Assembly: GCA_002633005.1 (NCBI GenBank)
Contig: NMRA01000328.1
Coordinates: 256,134-320,133, forward strand
Length of the DNA: 64,000 nucleotides
Origin: Phoronis australis
Lineage: Eukaryota; Phoronida; Phoronidae
Direction: 5' to 3'
A program made the position numbers and the translations under genes. Positions 46,869-59,400 of this stretch are shown here, piece after piece (the stretch's first letter is position 1; each line of letters begins with the position of its first letter). Below the pieces are notes generated by a model that did no database searches, was not told the DNA's origin, and was given only the letters and a program-made list of their open reading frames with translations.

Positions 46869-49800
46869 CCAAGGTCAATGCGCTTTCACTGAGTTCCTGC
46901 GACCGATGGCACAATATTGGGGTCTGAAAACAAACATGTTGACCAAGTCTGAAAGTCAGTATTTTATATTACGATTACATATTCCACTAAGTAATACATA
47001 TGAAAAGAACTTATGTTTGGGCTTTCTATCGTTTGTCAGTCACTCAGCTCTCAGTATTTTAAAGTCCTTCTCTCACGCGTTGTTAACCCTTATTACATGG
47101 CTAGAAGATGTTATAAGGATACAAGAAGTACCTACCCCATAACTAATACACGATTCGTACTCGAAAACAGTTTAAATGGTCGCTACTCACGATTCACACC
47201 CGAAGAGACACCGCTATTTTGAACTTGCCGCGAACCCGGAAGTACAATTCATTCAGGAACCCAGGCCGAGAAAACGCCGTCAGTGCGACTGGAGCAGTGC
47301 CTGTACTGTTACCAGCCAGCAAACAGGGATAAAAAAATCGACAGCGCGCCTTAATTTTGATAAAATCAAACTACGGAAAATTTTATGGAATTTGCTGAAG
47401 AAATGTGGCGAATAAATTTTGACAAATTATTTTGCCAGACTCGGGACCGCAGCCTATCGGACCCGGTGCGGATCGAGACCAAACACTGGCGAACGGTAAA
47501 TGCATGCGGTTGCAAGCTGTTTTGTCGAAGTAAAATGGTCAAATGATAAATGCTGCATATATTCAAGGGTAGTTTCAGACACTTGCATGAAATTACGGGC
47601 TGGTTAGTCCTGTGTCACACTGCCGCGGCAGACCTTAGTTAGCCTCAGTCACCAGCTACCAGTGAAGACTATAGTCAAAATACAGCTTGTTAGTAGGCCT
47701 ATACAGCTTTGCGCCAAGACTACCCTTAGGCCTAACTGGTGGCTGGCCACAAACACAAAAAAACACGAAAATTGAACAAAGTTTCTATTTTGTAGCAACG
47801 TTTGTCAAAATGTATCAACGTTAAATCTTCACAAATTACAAAGTAGCCGATTGAACATGCCTTTCAGTTCAGCAAAAGTCCACATTGTAGGTGCCGCCAG
47901 AAATGTGACGAAGTCCAATGGGAATGTGAGCACATTTATCTCTTAATGAGTAACAACTGCGAGGCTGAAATTTGGTGAACACTGCTAAATCGTGCAGAAT
48001 AGTAAGTAAAGATATGTCTAACTAAATTTCACCGTAATTTGTTGGCGAAAACAATTTACACAAAGTTTTAAACTCGTAACTCATCCTGCTGTCCTCCATT
48101 GGCCGACGCGATCCAAACAAAGTGACCCAAATAACTTTACAGTGCTTGCCCCGATTTTGATACTTTTTCGATTTTTACTGAGTAGAATGTACTACCTTTC
48201 GGATGATAGCAAAGTACTTTTTCAAAACGAGGAAAAAATAAAACCAAAAAAAAATTGGTTCGACCCACCTTGGTTCCTAGGTTTGACCCGCCTACGTAAG
48301 GAACTAAACACCAATGCTATTTTAACATACTAAGTACGCGTAGCACTCAAAAAAAATCAACGACCACTAACTACAAACTATAAATACAGTACATTTGCAA
48401 ACGAATCACGATATATTTCTAATGAAACAAAATAATGAAGACTTTTCGAACAAGCCATAGCACATTCAGTTAGAAGGAAAAAATGGCGGCTCTCAGGACA
48501 AGTTCCTGAACTGATGAGCCGGAAATGTGGGTACAGAAATAACCGATGACAACCGGTAATCATACGCTCAGAGAGAAGGTTCAAATACTGTTAAAAAATC
48601 GCTTTTGGCAAGAAATGCGAAAAGAATATAAAGAAAGGGTGTCGAAAATAAGAATTTATGTAGTAAGTATTTTCTGATACTGGAACCACATGGGCAGTTT
48701 GCAAGAAGGACTTTAACTAAAACTTTGTGGGGGGATTGTGAAAAGAGCTCATAGGAGATGATCGGAATATACAAATAAACAATTGATTATACTTTGGGAA
48801 ATATACAATGGTCATTTTAATGCAAAACAGTAGACAAATGTCATTTGGTTATGTTAATGTAATCGTAAACTGCGTGTAGTCACTTTCAGCATGCACACAC
48901 GAAAGTGCACCAAATGTCTTGTATTGAAAGTCAGTGAACATTTTTGTCTTGAAAACACTTTATGTTAGTGTGTTACGGGATCTTTGATTCCTTTATGCAG
49001 TTTTGCATTCATGTGGAGGTTTATATTTTATGGTTTTGTTATATGTGTCATCAGAATCCTATAAGGCTTGGGTGACATGCTGGTGGTCCAGTGGTGAAGT
49101 AGTGGCTTGCAATAAGGAAGATCCCGTGATCTAATCATCTTTAGATCTTCATTTCTTCATGAAATGTTTTTAATAAGAAATAAAATTGCGCTACTCACAG
49201 TCTTTGTCAGTAAAACAGCTCGAAGGATAATCGTGAACTTCAATTGAGGAGAGCACTGCTGATGAGTTCAAGTGCTGTTATGCCCTCTAGTAGAAATTTT
49301 GCTTTTGTCACTGTCTCAATATCTTCAGAGTTTCTTGGTGGATCTTCATGAAATTTGGTTCTATTGATGTTCCGATTTCGGTTCAGTTTCAACTATTGTG
49401 GCATCCCCTGTTAGTAGCAATTGGGCGTTTTCTTTGCGTATGCCTCAATATGTTCATGAAATTTGGCCAACGAATGGTGTAGAGACTCTTCACCAGAAAG
49501 TCGGTTCGATGACAGAATGTACCTTATATTCAACAGATTCAACCAATAAAACTACTGTTGTGTTTTGTGGCATCTACCTCTCTCTTTGTCAAACTGCTTG
49601 AAGAATAATGAATTGTGTTCAGGTGTCTTTGTATTGAGGTATCCAATTCTTTGATGGGTCATTGTGAAATTTGGCATCTGTGATGCACACGGGAGCATTA
49701 TGAAAGCTCAGCGTTGCTCTTGTATTGAGAGCATGTTGCAAAACAGCTGCTTATAGTTAACCATTTTCCAGATTGCAGGTTTTCCCTACTGTAACAGTCG

Positions 49801-50177
49801 GTTGAAGTGAACATTGGTACTCTGGTAAACTGGTTTCTTGAACATCAAATTTGCTCAGTGGTATTGACCCGGGGGGTCACTCATGCAGGCTTGTTCCAAA
49901 AATTGCTGAGAAACCCCTATTGCTGGTGCCACGTCTGTTAATTCTCACCCCCTTTTGCGTGGTAGATTTTTCTGCCTAGCCCCCTACGAAAATTCTCGAA
50001 TAGGGACGGAAAGAAAATTTAGGACCTTACTGGACCCCGCACGGGTCCCGTAAAACTTGCTGAGAAAGTACTGCCTACTGACAATTTTTGGTATTCGCCT
50101 GCAGGTACCTTGTCAATATCAGTTACCCTCAGGTATAGATCTGTAGTTGATCTATGGTTGAATCTTCTGTATTTTAG
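46869..50177. other. Upstream region of M13 peptidase gene
   Basis: No coding exon recognised. 47640-47890 holds short stretches similar to the core of the CACTA-like element (GACTATRGYCAAAATA). A decayed tRNA-like SINE head is at 49085-49145. First non-coding exons of the gene that starts at 50178 may lie here or further left. Confidence 0.35.
49085..49145 (+). repeat. Possible tRNA-derived SINE remnant
   Basis: TGGTCCAGTGGTGAAGTAGT resembles a pol III A box, followed by GATCCCGTGATCTAATC like a decayed B box at the right spacing. Confidence 0.3.
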
Positions 50178-50430
50178 ATGTCCACACAAAAGTACAAGAG
50201 AACCACTTTTGAAGAGGGGGACTGTGATGATGATACTGTTAACGGTGACACCGCTGGGACTTCAAGCACAGTGCCCTCTGTTGGTTATCAGATGACAGTG
50301 AGTGCGTGGAAGCAGCGCACTCTATTGGAGAAGTTGCTACTGATAATCCTCTTCCTTCTAGTGGTTGTAGTTATTATTCTGTCAGCCATTGTTGGTATTC
50401 AGCATGTGGAAATTCAACACACACCAGCTG
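50178..50430 (+). CDS. ECE1: M13 peptidase exon 1: cytoplasmic tail and TM anchor
   Basis: Starts MSTQKYKRTTFEEGD and ends phase 1 at GCTG|GTGAGT. Residues 1-51 are cytosolic with an acidic patch (DCDDD), residues about 52-74 form the signal anchor (LLLIILFLLVVVVIIL), preceded by WKQR as expected for N-in topology. A polypyrimidine/TTTTAG acceptor ends exactly at the ATG, so an upstream exon may add 5' UTR or an alternative N-terminus, as in vertebrate ECE1. Confidence 0.85.
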
Positions 50431-53400
50431 GTGAGTTTGATGCAAAATTGCTTTAGAACTGCATGGTACCCAAAAGTAGCAATTATACACACCGTGGGAA
50501 CATTCTCTAAAGTTGTTTGACAAAGCTCCTAACGTAGACTTATTTTTTGCCTCATTTTATTGTCCCATTTTTATCAGATGAATGACATAGGCGGATTTAG
50601 GCGGGGCCCAACGGGCCCGGGACTTCCCTCCTTGGCTGCCGCAAAAAAATAAAACAGCAAGAGCGTAGGGAAATGTTGAGTTTATTATTTAACCCCGGTA
50701 ATTAACATTATACGGATGAAACAAGATTTAAATGTGTGCTGTTTTAGTATGTTTCCAGGGGGGAGGGGCTCAGATCCAATTTCAAGTGTCAAATTCGGAA
50801 CACGGCGCAATCGTAATGGAATTATTGCTAAGTATAGGCTCTCCTGCGATATCCCAGACGACCGGCAGTGGCGCTGCGCACTACGAGTCCGTTTCTGTTA
50901 TCTGCTTCACTGTGCAATGAAGTAAATTTAACTTCATTTTTTAAAGAAAATGGAATCTGAGTGACAATGAAAAAACAGAAGCTGCTGGTAAGATGTGAAT
51001 TTTAATCTAAGCCTTAGTGAATCACTCAGAAAGTCATAATTCTCTCTTTGTCAAACCTTAACCTAAGACGATTTCCAAAGCAATCGCGTCATTAATGCCA
51101 ACACAAAAAAAACGGATTTGGTCTTTTGGGCAATTGAAGAATATTTTAAATACAACAAATTCGTTATGAACTGATTGCACAAAATATAAAAAGTATAATA
51201 TGCATTACAAAAAGAAGTAGGTGTCGCGTGCAACCGCATTTGATTTTGAAGGTGAGTGAAGCCAAACAAAACCTGAGGTAGCATTGGTGTGCGTAAATTG
51301 AGCCCTGCAGTACATGTGTGATATTTGAAATAGTAGCAAAATTGCTGTGAAATAGAGATATTGAAATGGCACTTATGTTCTAGCCAACTACTGTTTGACT
51401 CCAACCTGCATAACTGTGTCAAGCTCTGTCCTCAACTCCATGGACCCAACAAAAGACCCCTGTGAGGACTTCTACCAGTATGCGTGTGGGGGTTGGATCA
51501 AGTCACACCCCATCCCCTCAGGACACTCCAGGTGGAGTACGTTTGGAGTTTTGTGGAAAGAAAATGAAGTGGTGCTCAAAAATGCTTTAGGTGGGTTTGT
51601 TTTTCATGTAAAATCACTGTTACTACGGATAGTAATGAGCAATAACTCATCTTCTGTGGTATGAATGACCAGGAACAGGAATGGAAATCACTCAACTTCT
51701 AACAAGAAACACTGACAGAAGTCTCGTACCTGGAATAGGAGTCGTCGACCTTAAAAAACATATCACTCACCTCAAAGAACTGCCTTGTACAACAAAGAGA
51801 ATTATGAATAAGAGCTGCATGGTTGTAGAAGTTGTGCTGTTGCCTGATATTTGTCTTCTTTTTCATGCATATTGTATGCACTGATTGGAAAAAATAGAAC
51901 ATGTCTTCAGCGTTCCTCGCATGAATTGATCTTACCACCACATTGTTCAATCAGACCGGTGCAGAATATTTCATGGAAAGCATTATGCAACGTGATAGCG
52001 TAAATGTTGCCATAGAAGCACCATTTCTAAGGCTAGTGATTTTAGCTTTTGGGTCAGCTTTTAGGTCAGCATTTGAAGGTGAGTGATTTCTTTCCAAGGT
52101 CAGTGATTAATTTCCTTCAAGCCTGTGTTATGTTAGTAGCAATTGGAATGCTGTCCTTGATATACCTTGACTGACTGTGCAGTAAACAACTTGTGCAATA
52201 TAAGTGAAGCAACTACCATCTATTCTTCATTTGTAAATTATTTTTATGCGAAATCAATATTTTGTGCTGTAAAAACTAAAAATATTTTGTACATGTTTGT
52301 CATCATGTGGTTTCATTTTAAATGGGCATTCCTTCATTTTCGAGTGCTAAAAATCTTGTTTTAAATCTAGATTTATTAACATGTTTTCACAAATGAAAAT
52401 TTTCCTTCATACTCGCTGAAATGTTTATCATGAACCTGATTTCTTATGCACCCAAAACATTTGGTAATCCTTTCAATACCATGGTAGAAAATGATTTTCT
52501 TCTCTAAACAAATCAACCAGTACTTCAGCAAGCATAGAGAAGACAATCAAAAACACATTTCAGCCGAGGGTTGGCCAATTGTTTCCGAATTTGTTGGCAT
52601 AATTTCAGTGCCTTTTTAGTGTAAGAATCATTTGGAATTTTGTTAGAGCTAATGGGTGTATTTCATGATTTCTATGCTTTGACTGTGAGAAGTGAGGAGA
52701 TACTTGTTAGTGAACAAAGTTGTACAATAAGCCATTGTAGTGTTAGCACTGCTTTAAAGATTGTTTTATTGTGTGTCCGTACAGTATGTGGCCCCTAAAC
52801 ATTCCTGGATTTTCTTAAATAGATCATACGCATTTTAGGTAAGTTAACTCTTGATGGAGGATTGGTGTTTGCAAAAGAGTATACAAAAAGTTTCACACTC
52901 AGTTTATTGTTATTCCTGATTTTTGTTTGTTTTTTTCTGACACATTCAACTTTTGTCATTTCTAAAGTGTGGTGTTTCACTTCAAACGATGCCTTATTTG
53001 GGTTTGTTGGTTGGATATTATTCTGACCTTGTATTCTTTTTTCTTATACCTAAAGGAGTTTTGTATATCATTTTGTATTTGTTATGAGCGCTATTGCTCA
53101 AGAAAGCGTGACTTTGATTTTATTCGTTTTACCCAACCTGCACAGACCTCTTGTGTTGCATTATCTTGTTGGTAAATTTGGTAGCGTTTAAGTCCTTTGT
53201 TTTCTATTAAAATTTGCAGCTTTAGTGAGTAATGAATCAATAAACAAGTGTTTACTTCAAGCAACCTGTTTCAACAACTCATGTTGCTGTTCTCTTGTCC
53301 GGTGATAAAGTTCACCAAAGGTCATCAAGCTTTTGTGGTTAGCTATGGGAAATGTACTGTTACAGTCATCAACATTTCATACTTGTCAACTATTTGCCTG

Positions 53401-56400
53401 ATTGCATAATCCATGTATAAATATTTTGATTTAGGTTTGTTTCAGCAACGTGCACCATATTTATATCAGTTTTGATCGCAAATGAAAACTATACTTCTCT
53501 GTCGTAAAATGATTTAGAAAAACATTATTTTGTTTGATTTGCACGAATACTTAAACCTCCTTGGTTGGTTATTGTTTTTAATGAATATTGGACGTGTTCA
53601 AAGTGGTAAATTTGTTGCCTTTCAATATTTCAGAAAAACCATTCTCAAGTTTTAAAAGTGAAGCTGAGAAAAAAGCTAAGAGATATTACATGTCGTGCAT
53701 GGATGAAACGGGAAGAGTGGAAAAGTTAGGAGCACAGCCCATGTTGGATTTAATAAGGTGAGTGTATAATATTGAAAAGTTTTAGTAAGGGATAATGGTG
53801 ACCTGTCATTCAAGCTAATAATTCCCTCTGTCGGGTTCTGGGGCCCTGTAAAATTAAAAGTCTGCCATCTTTGGAGTGAAAACATTGGTTGTGAAGGGAA
53901 GCGATTTGACATTTCTGATGCAGTTATAGAACTTACATTGCAGATCAACAATATTAGTTATAAGAAAGGGGGGAACTGCCTTTCACAGATAAAAACGCAG
54001 CTCCACCATCAAATGAATATATGCCTGGATAATGCATGGATTACTGTGTAGTACCAATCAATAAACTAGTGAAATAAATTACCATCATAATGCTTTACAA
54101 ATATTTTGTTATTACTTTAATTGTACCTAAAGGGAATTAACAATTAAGCTTAGACCTGTGAATGCAGCTTGACTTAATGAAACATCAGCGGTGACGCTTA
54201 ACACTAGATGACCTTGAGACAGTAAAAATTCTCAAATGCTGTCAAATTGTCTGGAAGTAGTTTTCCCACTATTATTTGTTCTATGAAATTTGTTACAGAA
54301 GCAACTAATGTCATCGAACATAAGAGTACAAAACAAAACAAGTGTACTGCTTTCACCTTGTTTGTTTGAATCAATGAGGCTTGGTGTGTCAATGGGCTGG
54401 GGTAATCGTGCAGTGAATGGGTTCAAAGGTTAGATGTACCACTGCATCTTTGTTTGATTCCCGTGAACTAATTATTCAGCTCTATATGGCAACAATTTGA
54501 GTGAAGTATTACCTGCACACAGATAAAATATGTTCCTGTAGTACCCTTACAAAGAATTTTTCCATATTGGCTTTACACTTGTACATGACGACAGTAACTA
54601 GTGTAGGCGTGGCCTAAGTTTGTTTGTTGGAAGTACGCAATCCTTTAAAGATAAAGTATCCAGGCTTTCATTTCAATAATTGGCCATTGAAACTGATTCA
54701 TTTGATCTAACTAGCACTTCTGAACATTACGTGGAAAAATTTGCTAATTAACTCAATTTATGGCTAGAATGATGTCAAGTTGAGAAATCGCGGTGTTCAA
54801 TGATACAAATAATTCAAGTATTAAATCATGCAAGATGTAATAACCTTGTCCTGATTCTGTTCTTTGTAATGCTTCAAGAACAAACTGATTGTATCATTAC
54901 ACTATATAATTATGTACACTGTATATACATATCATGAATTTGGTTGTGAATTGCATTATTACTGCATCAATTCTGAATTATACCAATTCAAGTTATTTAG
55001 GAGACTTATGATATGCCATCACATGTGCTTCAGTGAAATAAGGACCATATGGAAATGATAATGCCCAATTTAGCTAGGGAAAAGGTAATGTAATTAGTCA
55101 AGAAGTAGTTCGTGTGTGTTTTGTAGTTTGACAACACAGTTACTGCATGTACAGAACTGATGAAATGAAGTTAGTTTACATGGTTGTCATCTAGTGTCCT
55201 TTTTGATTCATCCTTGCTACAAATTTGAAAGGGTGTCGAGATGTTTTGTACCACCATACTAGTCCAGATAAACAGCCACGTTCAGCTTAGCGCTCTCCTC
55301 TTAATTTTCCAAATTTTCAACATCCATGCTCGATGAAACCTCCACCTCTTGATTTTTAATTTTCCAATTTAAACATACTGGGCATTCACCTTGATGAGTG
55401 CAATATATTATCAAAAGTATTGGAACATTTGCTAAATTTTGTGTCAAAACTGTTGTACTGCGGATGTTCTTTATACTTATTTCTCTAAACATTTCATGAT
55501 TGAGTGCTCATTTCTACATTATATGCAATTTTGTGCATTTTGTGATACGTTCAGGTCATCTAAGCAGTCAGTTCAAATTTGACATTCTCACTGTCTGGTA
55601 GCCTTAATGACTAGATCTTGCTGTTTGTCTGAGCTAGCCAAAATCAATATAATTCAGTGAAGCTACGAGACAGTGCTGTACTTATGAAGCACTTGTAATG
55701 ACTATTGCGTAGTTTTCTGGCACGGATCAACGACCGTGACCAGAGGGGATCTTACGATGAGCAGATGTAGTGGGCACTTATTATTACCCCTGCAGTGATT
55801 CAAAAGTGACCGGTTAGGGGCTATTCAGGCTTGTGAACCTACCCTTTTTCAGAACTGTTGCTTGCTCTGTGCAGAAATGTACATAATGTAACCTGCAGAG
55901 AACCTTTAAAGTGCACTGACGAGGTGACATGTCAATTCAGATAAAACATTTTACACATAGAATCAAACTGAAATTTAAAATTTTTGTAAAATGATCCAGA
56001 ATGTAGGTAGTACCTCTTCCAATTCTGCTCTGCAAATGTGGCCACTCCATTGTTTATTAAATATTATGTTAAATGTATTGAATATATAAATCAGGATGAA
56101 ACATTCTAACAAATAAATAGAAGCACAATATGATTTATTGTTAACTTTGGATATCACTGGAAGTTGCCAAAGCAACTAATCATTTGCAGTTGAAAACTTC
56201 TGCGCAAATATTGTTTTGACAAGGTTTGGCTTAACCAGGTTGTTACCTCTGAAGTAATCTTTATCAACTTCCTCTCACAGTGTGTGGTAGATTGTTGTTT
56301 GCCAGTGTAGCAAAGCTAAGAAGAAAATAAGTCTAAGTTAAGTACACTTATCGTAATCTATTTTGCACAGGGTAAGCCGTGAGCTATGTTGCAGAGTAAA

Positions 56401-59400
56401 ACAAGATGAGGATTGCGAATAATGTCATTTGTTATGACGTAAATAGACAAAATTAAACAAGACTGGGCATGGAAAAAACGCCATAATAGCAGTCTGGGAA
56501 TACTGACATCGCCCATCCGAGGAAGCGTAACCCGGGCAATAACAATGGTAGACTATGCGCAATATATGGACTAATAAAGGTATGACCGAAAACTAGAATA
56601 CAAAAGCTAGGATATAAAAGACTAGAATATAAACAAACATGAGAATAAAAATTCAACAATGGAGGTAAAGGTAACTAGGCCTAATGACTAGAATTTGCAA
56701 AGTCTGCAACTACAAACGTGTGGGCACAGGCTGCAACTACAGACCTGCGAATGGGATGAGGTAGGCTGCAACAACAGACCTGACCTGGGGGGTTGAAACC
56801 ACAGACCTAGAGTAGTGGGAGTGGCTGAAAAGCAAAAGGAGAGCAATGGCGACCTGTAACAACAGACTCACCAGGAGTTGAGGAAGCTGGGTTAAGAGGA
56901 AAAGGCAGATATGCGAATGTAGTTTTTTAGTGCATCAGATTTCCATGTGCCGGATCACCGGTTCAGGGATGCCACGGCTAGTTGCTGATGTGGCTGCGCC
57001 AATACGAAAACTATGTGACTTGTAAGACTTGGTGTCGAGGCCTGTAAAGGAAACTACTTTAGTTAACATGGAGTTGAAGCAGGAACGTGTAACTGGTGAT
57101 CCATTGAGGTGTTGGAACAGGGGACCTGGAGAGGGCTGAAAGTAGAAAAGTACAAGGTTAGGGCAGCTACAGGGCAATGGGGAGATTGAATGGACAGAAT
57201 TGTAAGTGAGACTGGTCCCGAGCTGTGCTTGGAAGTATGCATAGTGATGACCACCGAATCGCCAGAGGACAGGAAGACGACGTCGCGGACCTGTATGACA
57301 TGGGAAGAGAGAGAGGAAGAGGTGACTGTGAGTTCACCGACTCTGAGGAAGGCATGGAAGGCTAGGAGGAACATGGCACGTGCGAGAACCGAGTTGGCAA
57401 AAGAACCGAGTGCAGAAGGGCAGGCGTCAAACAAGCGGTGAAGCAAAGCAGAAGCGATGGGCATGCGTTTGTCAGAAGAGTAGCGCAGATTGGAAGTGCC
57501 TTTGAGGAGTTTTTTGATGAAAAAGGAGGATACGGGGTCGGGGAAGTTGTCAAGCTTGTGGACAAAACTAATGGCAGAGACATAGGACTGGATCAAGGAC
57601 CTACTAAGGCCAGATTCGAAAAGATGGGAGATGTAATGGGCTAGGAAAGGTGTGTTAATGGGCAAGGAAAGAGGGGAATGGTTAGAGGAGAGGTGAAGTT
57701 CTGTAAGGTTATGAAGGATGCGGGTGTAGGACTGTAGAGTGGAGGGGGTCCGGGAAAGCCCTGAGCAGTCTGGTCACGCCTTCAAGAGGTGGGGCGAGAT
57801 CGACGTCAGATGACGGCTGAGCCAAGAACCCTGGAAAAAGCAACCTCAAAGTTGAAACGAGAAAGACAATCAGCAACGACGTTAGTGTAGCCAGGGTTAT
57901 GTTTTGCCCGAAAATGAACGTTAAATGTAAGAGCGGAGATGACCAGACCACGAACAAGGGACATAATGGTTTGACGGGAAGAGGTCTTGTTGATAATGTC
58001 AACGACGGCACTGTTGTCGCACAGGAAGAGAATCTTTTGGTTGGCGAGCTTCGAGCCCCACAGCTCTAGTGTTATGACTATAGGAAGGAGTTGCAGGTGC
58101 TCTTCCCACAGGTAGGCAAACCAGGAAGCCCTCAACGTTGCAGCAAACCGCCATTGGAGCCTGCAGCGTCAGAGTACAGTTCGATGGTTGAATAGGAACA
58201 GTGTTTTCCTGTTGAAGTCTTGGAGGAAGATGGACCAAGCCGGGAGGTCGCTATGGCTTCTTTATTGAGGGTGACGAAGTGGTCTGGTCTTGTAATACCA
58301 ATGGTGAGATTGATGAGGCGGCACAGGAAGGCGCGGTCGGGCACGATGACGGAGCAGGCGAAGTTTAGTAGACTAAGGAGGGATTGAACATCACGAAGAG
58401 TAATCTTCCGGCGCTTCTAGAAGTTGAAGAGGAGGTTAGCTTTGTCCACCTTGTCCTGTGGGAGAGAAGCAGTCATGGTCGTAGAGTCGAGATGGATGCC
58501 ATAAATGGTGATGGAGGAGGTCGGCTGAATCGTCTTGTCGTGGTTGATAGGGATGCCTATGGAGTCGCAGAGTGATCTGAAAGCGGCGAGGTCCCGAGAG
58601 CATTTTGGTGAGGAAAAAGAAGTCGTCGAGGTAGTGGGAAACACCGGCGACATTCAACTTGTTTTCCAGGATCCATTGAATCGCAGAAATGACCTTCTCG
58701 AAGATGTTGCAGCTGCAGGCACCTGTTGTAGTAGAAGTTGTTGGCCCAGGATAGACCTAAAAGTTGGTAGTCATCAGGATGAACCGGTACGATGCAAAAA
58801 GCGTCCTTGATGCCAGTCTTAGCCATGAGGGAGTTGTGTCCAAACCGTTGAACCAGGAGCATTTTCCAAGTCCAGACATCCACCTTCTCTGTTGTTAAGT
58901 GTTTGTGCACTGGTAGTCTTTTGTCAGCATTAAAACACCAATTGTCACTGGCTTTAAAAAAGATTTTTCAGCCAGTAATTTTGCATGGAAATTGCTGTGT
59001 TCCAGGAATACTTAGATGTCTCGATTGTTTGTGATGTCAAATATTAATAGCATGGCATTTGTGGTTATTGTACTAATCTATTGATGAAAGCAAGGCGTCA
59101 TGAACAGCTGAGTTTCAAATGAATGGATAAAAATTTAAACGGAAGGAAATTTTTTTTCAATGCATTTGTTGTTTTATGTTAGCCTTAGTCATTGTCCGAT
59201 ACGTGATGCGCCCACGTGATGTGCCCACGTTCACCACGTGAGATCCTTTTGATCAATTTGATGTGAATGTTGTTTTAAGTCTTTTGATATAAATATGGAA
59301 GAAAAAGCATTACTTCCCCTGTCTGTGTTAATAGTCAGACAATCAAAAAGCATTACTTCCCCTGTCTGTGTTAATAGTCAGACAATCAATCACTTGACGA

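Larger units (their letters stand above)
56890..58910 (-). mobile_element. Tyrosine-recombinase (DIRS-type) retroelement, degraded, in intron 3
   Basis: Antisense to the peptidase gene. Domain order on the minus strand is RT (58910 to about 58400), RNase H (58344 to 57806), tyrosine recombinase (57665 to about 56890). RT-RH-YR with no integrase identifies a DIRS/Ngaro-type element. Frameshifts occur in the RT and at the recombinase end. Gag and the termini were not identified. The 56700-56880 flank has repeated GGCTGCAAC(A/T)ACAGACCTG units that may belong to its end. Confidence 0.75.

Noticed and set aside
47176-47415. 79-codon plus-strand frame with basic stretch
   Set aside because: No known domain and no supporting splice or promoter signals; kept only as unassigned sequence.
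57190-57644. Plus-strand open frames at the recombinase locus
   Set aside because: They lie opposite the tyrosine recombinase, whose motifs are clear on the minus strand.
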